Shown one piece after another: positions 18,783 to 23,849 of a DNA stretch of 23,849 nucleotides. A model generated the notes under the pieces. The model did not search any database and was not told the DNA's origin. It saw only the letters and a list, made by a program, of their open reading frames with translations. Both the position numbers and the translations under genes were made by a program. The DNA is taken from contig SKGZ01000259.1 of NCBI GenBank assembly GCA_007117175.1, forward strand, positions 1 to 23,849, given 5' to 3'. Each line of letters begins with the position of its first letter. The stretch's first letter is position 1. The DNA is from Bacteriovoracales bacterium. Its GTDB lineage: Bacteria > Bdellovibrionota > Bacteriovoracia > Bacteriovoracales > Bacteriovoracaceae.

Positions 18783-18825
18783 GGTGGTGTCCAAAAAATT
18801 GTCAATTTGCACACCACCATCTTTT
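18783..18825 (+). terminator. Hairpin after the 199-aa gene
   Basis: GGTGGTGT (18783-18790) pairs with ACACCACC (18811-18818). Inside, AAATT (18796-18800) pairs with AATTT (18804-18808) around a GTC loop, making a long two-part stem. A short U-rich stretch (CTTTT, 18821-18825) follows. It begins 14 nt after the stop codon. A factor-independent terminator is likely but the U-run is weak. It may instead be a regulatory dyad before the protease gene. Confidence 0.55.
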
Positions 18826-18885
18826 ACATTGAATAATTTTTACACATTAGAAAAAAATGGTCCAAAAATAAGATAAAATGGCAGA

Positions 18886-20301
18886 ATGAAGAACATTTTC
18901 ATATTTGCAGTGGTTTTGTCACAGATGATCTCCTGTTCCAAATCAACGCGAGAGGAAATTCATTCAGTGGATCTTGTCAAAGGAGACACCCTAGAAGACC
19001 TTGTCAATCGATCACGGTTAGATCGCTACACACCAGAGGGCATGGGAACCCTCTTTTCAGTGGATGCTCCTTCGAGTAATAGCATAGAAAAAACGTCCCT
19101 ATGTAATTGGTTTTTGATCGACGCTGAGCATGCTCTTACCAACTCACACTGTATTTCAGAAGCGATCAAGATCTGGCCCAAAAGTGATTGCAAAAATTAT
19201 ATGCAAGGCACTTTCATGTCCAAGGGTCAGCAAGTGACTGCAAGTTGTGAAAAGGTGATTTATTATAGCGAGCTCAACAATCCACTGGATTCGCAAGATT
19301 ACGCCCTTATTAAGGTCAAACCCCACAGACCTGTTCATACGGATTTCCTAGAACTCTCCAGAAAAGGATTAAAAGACCAACAAACTATTTTTATCCCAAC
19401 CCTCTCTCATTACGCCTATGAAAGTGGTGCCAATATTATCATTGAAAGTACTTATCAAAACCATGAGTGCAAAATCCAATCTTCTGATTTATTAGCTGTC
19501 ACTCACAATGCTTCATCCAGTCCGCTAGCAGCTTTTGACCAAGGTAGCTTGGGTAATAATTGCCAAGCAATTCAAGGAAACTCTGGCTCAGCAGTTTTGA
19601 ATGAAGATGATCAATTAGTCGCTATTTTGCACGCTGGTTTAGCTCAAGAGTACTCAGATGACAAGATCAATTATCAATCCAGTGAAAGTCTTGTTAAGAG
19701 CAAACTACTCTCTCTTCCTAGGAACATCAATCCTAATCTTTCAATTATCACCAACTTTCGATGTGCCCAGTTCAAGCATTCTGAATTGGACCGACACTAT
19801 GATCATAAAACTTGTACCGAAGAATTAGCAGTCAACCAAGATCCCAATCATCAATTAATAGCCAGGATGAGCCAAAGAGTGATGGATGAAATTGATGAAA
19901 CCTTAACAGATGAACTTCCCTCTTATCTTCAATACAAAGGTGTTTTTAAAGACAGAGTCATTCGCCAGAGCCCTAGCTCTCTTGCCTTTTACTTAAGACC
20001 TTATTGTCTTCTCCCGCTTAATCACTGGAGTGGCGATGAGATTAGAACAGTGGATAATGGTCAAATCGATGGCTCTCTTCCTCAATTTCTTATTAATTTT
20101 GATCGGCAGGTTGATCAATATGGCAATATTGATTTTGACTTATTGGTTTCTTCTTGGCAGCCCAATAATCATCCTATCAATTTTCAAATTGGCGACTTCG
20201 ATCAGCTAGATCAAGGAAAAAAAGCAAGCCTTCGCCTTGATTATCACTTCAGTGGATCTCAAGACTTACCTATTGGCGTCTGCCAAGAAGAATCTCTTTA
20301 A
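18886..20301 (+). CDS. Trypsin-like serine protease, predicted lipoprotein
   Basis: This is an S1-fold endopeptidase of 471 aa, probably anchored to the envelope. The N terminus (MKNIFIFAVVLSQMISC) ends in a lipobox-like MISC, so Cys17 is the likely lipidated residue. The catalytic triad is His88 (ALTNSHC), Asp138 (SQDYALIKV) and Ser233 (QGNSGSAV). Cys73 and Cys89 are spaced like the chymotrypsin Cys42-Cys58 pair that flanks the catalytic His. The protease domain covers about 50-265. The last 200 residues form an unrecognised domain with four further cysteines. There is no Shine-Dalgarno: a TAAAAT lies 6 nt before the ATG, which would give a leaderless mRNA, although no good -35 is seen. Predatory bacteria carry many such proteases; the substrate here is unknown. 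Confidence 0.9.
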   Translation: MKNIFIFAVVLSQMISCSKSTREEIHSVDLVKGDTLEDLVNRSRLDRYTPEGMGTLFSVDAPSSNSIEKTSLCNWFLIDAEHALTNSHCISEAIKIWPKSDCKNYMQGTFMSKGQQVTASCEKVIYYSELNNPLDSQDYALIKVKPHRPVHTDFLELSRKGLKDQQTIFIPTLSHYAYESGANIIIESTYQNHECKIQSSDLLAVTHNASSSPLAAFDQGSLGNNCQAIQGNSGSAVLNEDDQLVAILHAGLAQEYSDDKINYQSSESLVKSKLLSLPRNINPNLSIITNFRCAQFKHSELDRHYDHKTCTEELAVNQDPNHQLIARMSQRVMDEIDETLTDELPSYLQYKGVFKDRVIRQSPSSLAFYLRPYCLLPLNHWSGDEIRTVDNGQIDGSLPQFLINFDRQVDQYGNIDFDLLVSSWQPNNHPINFQIGDFDQLDQGKKASLRLDYHFSGSQDLPIGVCQEESL

Positions 20302-20360
20302 ATTCATATATTTGGCTATATTGGAATGACAATCGAAATTGGTCAGAGAAAAAATGAGGC

Positions 20361-20398
20361 TAAAAAAAAAGGCCATCCCACAATCAATGGGATGGCCT
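20361..20398 (-). terminator. Strong intrinsic terminator of the Cys-repeat gene
   Basis: A perfect 11-bp stem (AGGCCATCCCA, 20370-20380, with TGGGATGGCCT, 20388-20398) and a 7-nt loop is followed on the leftward strand by nine U (complement of 20362-20370). It starts 23 nt after the stop of the gene ending at 20422. On the rightward strand there is only a poor U stretch, so it may stop read-through from the protease gene less well. Confidence 0.92.
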
Positions 20399-20421
20399 GA
20401 TCAAATTTAAAAATCTGCTAC

Positions 20422-21687
20422 TTATCTGCGATTGGTTCGAAGCTTGCTCTGCTCATGAGAAAACTGAAATTCTTCATGATCAAGGTTGCCGCTAATCAAA
20501 CCTGTTAAGTATTCACTGGAATCCTGAGTCACAGTCAAGGAAACATCATAGCGACTCAACCATCTCAATGATGAGAAATCTTTCTTCTCAAGCTTAACTT
20601 GAACCTTATAACCATCTGCAACTTGCTCAATCTTCACACTCTCTTTATTTGGATCCAAGATAAATGTTCTAGCCTCATCTTTTCTTTTGCGATTAATCTC
20701 AAGGTGAATTTGAGTTTTTGAGATATCTTGATCCACATGAAACTCAATGCTCTCAGTAGATCGAATTAATCTCACATCACTTACTTTTGCATTCTCGATA
20801 CGATGAATCTCTTCTTTATCTAAGATTTGAATCACATAACTGGCCTTCATATGAGCAAAGTCTTCTCTACGCTCCACATCTTTTTCTTGCTTATCTTTCA
20901 CAATCACAACTGCATCTGAGGGATTTTCTAGCACTCGCAACCCAATTCTACGATCTTCCAGTAATTTCACCTCAAAGCGAATGGGCTCAGCCAACTCTGA
21001 TTCAAACTTCACATCCACTTCACCCACTGACTGAGTTTGCACATCTTCAGGAACATCACGTACTTTCTGACAAGTGTATTGCTGATTTTCATACTGGGGA
21101 ATCTGCTCACAAACTCGATCATCATAAGGGATACTGCGACACTCTGTGCGCACTACCGTACGACATTGTCGCTGATAAGTAGTGGAACATTGACGATCTG
21201 TATAGGGAACACTACGACAAGTCTGTGGCCCTGGAACGTTAGTACAACTTTGCCCTCCACCAACTGTCCGGCAAACCTGCTGGCCTGACCTTGGATTAGT
21301 TGAACAAACCTGACGAGAAGGTTGAGTAGTACAAACCCTACGACTGGGTCCTGCGCTACACTGCTGGCGATGACGCGTCACATTGCGACAGAGCGTTTGC
21401 GGAACATTTTGACAACTTTGTCTGGGTACATCTTGGCAACTTTGACGGTGACGGGTGACGTTGCGACACTGGGTCTCATGCCCCACCACCACTTGCCGAG
21501 TACAAGTATCCTCATAAGTCTCCTTTCGGATCACTGTTTTGATGAAATCCAAGGAAAGATCTAATGACTCTTCTTGTTGGCCATTAAAATCGATTACTTG
21601 TGCTCCTGACTCTGCCTGAGCATGATCAACCACACAGGTAAAAATTAAACTTAAAAACAATCCCATCACTAAGTGAATCTTTTTCAT
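20422..21687 (-). CDS. Exported protein with near-periodic cysteine repeats
   Basis: This is an unrecognised 421-aa protein. The signal peptide ends at AQA (residue 25). Residues 62-206 hold 16 cysteines spaced 8-13 apart (mostly 8-11), in short units of the type C-R/Q-N/S-V-P-...-R-Q-x-C. Two units share CRNVTRHRQ (74-82 and 100-108). The region is rich in Arg, Gln, Thr and Pro and suggests a disulfide-stapled fibre or solenoid outside the cytoplasm. Residues 215-400 have alternating hydrophobic strands and are probably one or two beta-sandwich domains. The tail (401-421) is charged. The ATG has AAGGAG 6 nt upstream. It is served by a strong sigma-54 promoter and a strong terminator, so it is a single-gene unit, divergent from the gene at 21847. 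Confidence 0.85.
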   Translation of the reverse strand: MKKIHLVMGLFLSLIFTCVVDHAQAESGAQVIDFNGQQEESLDLSLDFIKTVIRKETYEDTCTRQVVVGHETQCRNVTRHRQSCQDVPRQSCQNVPQTLCRNVTRHRQQCSAGPSRRVCTTQPSRQVCSTNPRSGQQVCRTVGGGQSCTNVPGPQTCRSVPYTDRQCSTTYQRQCRTVVRTECRSIPYDDRVCEQIPQYENQQYTCQKVRDVPEDVQTQSVGEVDVKFESELAEPIRFEVKLLEDRRIGLRVLENPSDAVVIVKDKQEKDVERREDFAHMKASYVIQILDKEEIHRIENAKVSDVRLIRSTESIEFHVDQDISKTQIHLEINRKRKDEARTFILDPNKESVKIEQVADGYKVQVKLEKKDFSSLRWLSRYDVSLTVTQDSSEYLTGLISGNLDHEEFQFSHEQSKLRTNRR

Positions 21688-21721
21688 AAACGTCTCCTTG
21701 TCGTTTGTTTGATTTCATTAG

Positions 21722-21738
21722 AGCAAAGCAGATGCCAA
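21722..21738 (-). promoter_or_regulatory. Sigma-54 promoter of the Cys-repeat gene
   Basis: The leftward strand reads TTGGCATCTGCTTTGCT. This has the invariant GG and GC exactly 10 nt apart and matches 11 of the 13 informative positions of the -24/-12 consensus (YTGGCACG-N4-TTGCW). Transcription would start near 21711, giving a leader of about 24 nt that includes the AAGGAG ribosome site. Such promoters need RpoN and an ATP-dependent activator. Confidence 0.75.
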
Positions 21739-21755
21739 TTTTTTACAGGGTTTTG

Positions 21756-21770
21756 GTGTCAAGCTGGCAC
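21756..21770. promoter_or_regulatory. Imperfect dyad upstream of the sigma-54 promoter
   Basis: GTGTCA-AGC-TGGCAC is an imperfect palindrome centred about 52 bp upstream of the predicted leftward start, in the 159-bp gap between divergent genes. It could be an activator or repressor site. It also forms a weak GG-N10-GC pair on the rightward strand, so its meaning is open. Confidence 0.3.
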
Positions 21771-21846
21771 TGATCATAAAAGAAACACCCTATGAATTTT
21801 TTTCAGAATTGATCATGCCCAGGCTTAATCACTCTATTCTATAATT

Positions 21847-23849
21847 ATGTTAAAAATAATCTTTATTTTTCTTTTGCCCCCACTCTTATGGGCCAATGAC
21901 TCTACTGAATCAGAGATTTTTAAGCTCTATCAAAAAAACCTTTATCGCTTTCAGTGCGAGATGGCCATTGACGCCCTGGCAGAACTTCCCTACTTAGAAG
22001 AAGAGGACCTTAATCAAACACTACAAAAATCCCTCACTCAAGTAGAGCAAGTGCTAGCAAACACTTCTTCTGGCTATCAAAGAAGTATTCTGCGTTCACA
22101 AAGAAGCATTTTAAGAAGAATGATCCGCCAGCAAAAAAAACCATTTTTATCCTCAATTTTGCAATCAATGTGTAACGAAGCCCAGACAATTATTGAAAAC
22201 CTTGCAACTCAACAGGCCATGATGGCTAACGTCATCACAGAAAGTGCTAAACTCCCTATTGGCCTAACATGGCAATTTGGTCGTGGACTGCTAGGCTCCA
22301 ATCCTCCTGATCAACAACGCTTCCTTTTAAGAAATCATATCGGTCAAAATATGGAAAAGGCCTTGGCTTACCTCAGCCTCAGCTATGCCTACCAATTACA
22401 ATTAAATCTTTTTCCGCTCTCTAGTTTTTCCTTGCAAAATATTGCCCTCAGTTTTAATCCTACACTCATCCCTCTGATCGTGACCCCAATGGCCGACTAT
22501 CTGGTTGTTAATATTTGTTTACGCCCAAATATCTATGATCCAGAACACATGAATTTTTGTCAAAACTACTTTCAAGTCAAACAATCCTTTCGAAAAGTTC
22601 AGGCTAGCGGTCATCGAGCTGGCTCATGGATTCGCAATCAACTCTCCTCTCAAGAAAATGTAGAAAGTGAAATCGAAGTTCAACTTCCCAAACTCACTAA
22701 TGAAAACCTTTGCCTCTACCTAGAAGAAATAAAAAAGCACCCAGAGCACCTGCAAAGAAGAAAGCAGACACAATCTGATCTGCTTAAAGTACTCTTAAGG
22801 CCAGAAGAACTTGCTCCTGCTCAAAAGCATGTTTATCTCAGTCATCAATCTCAGCAAGTTAAAGATTTCAACTTGAATAAGCTTCCCAAGATGAAAAATA
22901 TTATCTTCTCACTGGCTCCAGATCCACGTATTATGAGCGATCAAACTAAAGCAGAACTGGAACAACTTGAAAAAATCAATGAAAAGCTGGAAGAACAAGC
23001 TCAAGTGCTAAGAAGAATGAGTCGTGCACGTAACCAAAAACGCTGCCAGAGGATTCAAAAAAGACAAAATTTTAATTTTGAGCACTACCAAAATCTCTCG
23101 AAAAAATATAATGAAAATAATAAAATTGCTCGCTCTATTCTTGAAGGAAAACTCGTTAAGCAAATGGTACATAGTATTCGCCGCAAAACTCAGTTAGACT
23201 GGCAATTAGTTGAATCGAACTCCATTCATAGCCTTGCCGAAATTTTGCAAAGTGATGATATTCTTAATTTAATCATTGTCACCCATAGTGAATCACAAAT
23301 GGGTAAATTAGTTGACTCTGAGCTTAATCTCATTCCCAGCTATTTTTTCAAAAAGATTTCACCTTTTTTACAATCCCTAGCATTCTTTACTTGTCATTCC
23401 CAAAAAGTCATTGAAAATCACTCACTCGATGAGATTCTGAATCATAGCAAAACAATTCACCCACAAAGATTGCTCTACTTTGTTCAAGATGTAAATTTCC
23501 AAGGGGGAAGCGCTTATGCTCCCTTGATGGGATTAAAAGATTATATTTTAGAAGTAGATCAGCAAATGAAACGCACCCTCAAAGGAAACCTTTTACAGCA
23601 AACCTTAGTTGAATACCCCCAAATAACTCCAGGCAATCAATGTAAAATTAAAGTGAAAAATTTTAAGATTCAATCAGGAACATTAGTTGTCAGTCTCAAT
23701 CAAAATGGAATTCTCTATAGTGATCATTACAGGCCACTTTCTGAAGCCCAATTTGACTGTCATATACTTCAAGATGAAAATGTACTAACCTTACACAATC
23801 TGAGCTTGCAAAGTGAAAATCCACTGATTATAAATTATCAAGACATTGA
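21847..23849 (+). CDS. Exported protein with a possible caspase-like domain, 3' end beyond window
   Basis: The frame is open from the ATG at 21847 to the right edge with no stop (667 complete codons). A signal peptide (MLKIIFIFLLPPLLWA, cleavage near 16) predicts export. Residues 20-130 are helical and basic (RSILRSQRSILRRMIRQQ). Residues 130-260 include moderately hydrophobic stretches. Residues 360-450 are strongly helical and charged, probably coiled coil. Residues 450-580 look like an alpha/beta domain in which the strand NLIIVT is followed by His480, and the strand LAFFT by Cys516. The end is beta-rich. The His and Cys placement resembles clan CD (caspase/CHAT) peptidases, but sequence evidence is thin. 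No ribosome site is seen; a TATAAT ends 1 nt before the ATG. It is divergent from the Cys-repeat gene. Confidence 0.8.
   Translation, partial: MLKIIFIFLLPPLLWANDSTESEIFKLYQKNLYRFQCEMAIDALAELPYLEEEDLNQTLQKSLTQVEQVLANTSSGYQRSILRSQRSILRRMIRQQKKPFLSSILQSMCNEAQTIIENLATQQAMMANVITESAKLPIGLTWQFGRGLLGSNPPDQQRFLLRNHIGQNMEKALAYLSLSYAYQLQLNLFPLSSFSLQNIALSFNPTLIPLIVTPMADYLVVNICLRPNIYDPEHMNFCQNYFQVKQSFRKVQASGHRAGSWIRNQLSSQENVESEIEVQLPKLTNENLCLYLEEIKKHPEHLQRRKQTQSDLLKVLLRPEELAPAQKHVYLSHQSQQVKDFNLNKLPKMKNIIFSLAPDPRIMSDQTKAELEQLEKINEKLEEQAQVLRRMSRARNQKRCQRIQKRQNFNFEHYQNLSKKYNENNKIARSILEGKLVKQMVHSIRRKTQLDWQLVESNSIHSLAEILQSDDILNLIIVTHSESQMGKLVDSELNLIPSYFFKKISPFLQSLAFFTCHSQKVIENHSLDEILNHSKTIHPQRLLYFVQDVNFQGGSAYAPLMGLKDYILEVDQQMKRTLKGNLLQQTLVEYPQITPGNQCKIKVKNFKIQSGTLVVSLNQNGILYSDHYRPLSEAQFDCHILQDENVLTLHNLSLQSENPLIINYQDI

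Noticed and set aside
18783..18818. CRISPR-like or mobile-element repeat
   Set aside because: It is a single inverted repeat with no array, spacers, transposase or target duplication.
20361..20398. Bidirectional terminator also serving the protease gene
   Set aside because: On the rightward strand the stem is followed by GATCAAATTT, not a run of U. Only the leftward direction is well supported.
21755..21770. Sigma-54 promoter on the rightward strand for the gene at 21847
   Set aside because: GG-N10-GC is present, but the flanking bases match poorly (TGGTGT and TGGCA), and the same bases are better read as a dyad.
1..23849. tRNA, rRNA, CRISPR array, insertion sequence or prophage
   Set aside because: I looked on both strands in all intergenic gaps and found no cloverleaf, repeat array, transposase or integrase. 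Gaps are all under 160 bp.

Overview
This window joins a conserved chromosomal core to an accessory region made mostly of exported-protein genes. The left half (1-12004) is a leftward ribosomal protein/RNA polymerase cluster in the order secE-nusG-rplK-rplA-rplJ-rplL-rpoB-rpoC-rpsL. The window edge cuts rpsL. RpoB and RpoC are proteobacterial in length and motifs. Low-to-moderate GC, a three-helix SecE, and a neighbouring set of serine protease and Cys-rich exported proteins suggest a Gram-negative of the Bdellovibrionota type (Bacteriovorax/Bdellovibrio-like predators). That placement is inference from overall feel, not a computed phylogeny.

Core region: spacings are 16-115 nt, most genes have clear Shine-Dalgarno sites, and several gaps hold RNA structures. 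These are a hairpin beside the rplA ribosome site, a candidate L10 leader before rplJ, a hairpin with a U-run between rplL and rpoB (probable attenuator), and a 9-bp hairpin between rpoC and rpsL. The polymerase active-site aspartates, zinc cysteines, rifampicin-pocket residues and S12 Lys43 are all of the usual sensitive type.

Boundary region (12005-14542): a divergent MFS efflux-type transporter starts 82 bp from secE. It is followed by an AAA-14/DUF4143 ATPase whose near-consensus promoter (TTGACA-17-TATATT) lies 6 nt before the ATG, so its mRNA should be leaderless. A 14-bp dyad overlaps the -35 of that promoter.

Exported-protein region (14531-23849): all six genes encode signal peptides. 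They are a translationally coupled pair (a 171-aa exported protein and a 993-aa protein with a Cys-rich N half and a Cys-free Ala/Arg-rich C half), a 199-aa exported membrane-associated protein, a trypsin-fold lipoprotein protease, a 421-aa protein with 16 near-periodic cysteines behind a strong sigma-54 promoter, and a divergent secreted protein of at least 667 aa that runs off the right edge. The last one carries a His...Cys pattern resembling caspase-like (clan CD) peptidases. No tRNA, rRNA, CRISPR, insertion sequence or phage gene was seen. The most novel-looking material is the 20.4-23.8 kb pair and the 993-aa protein.
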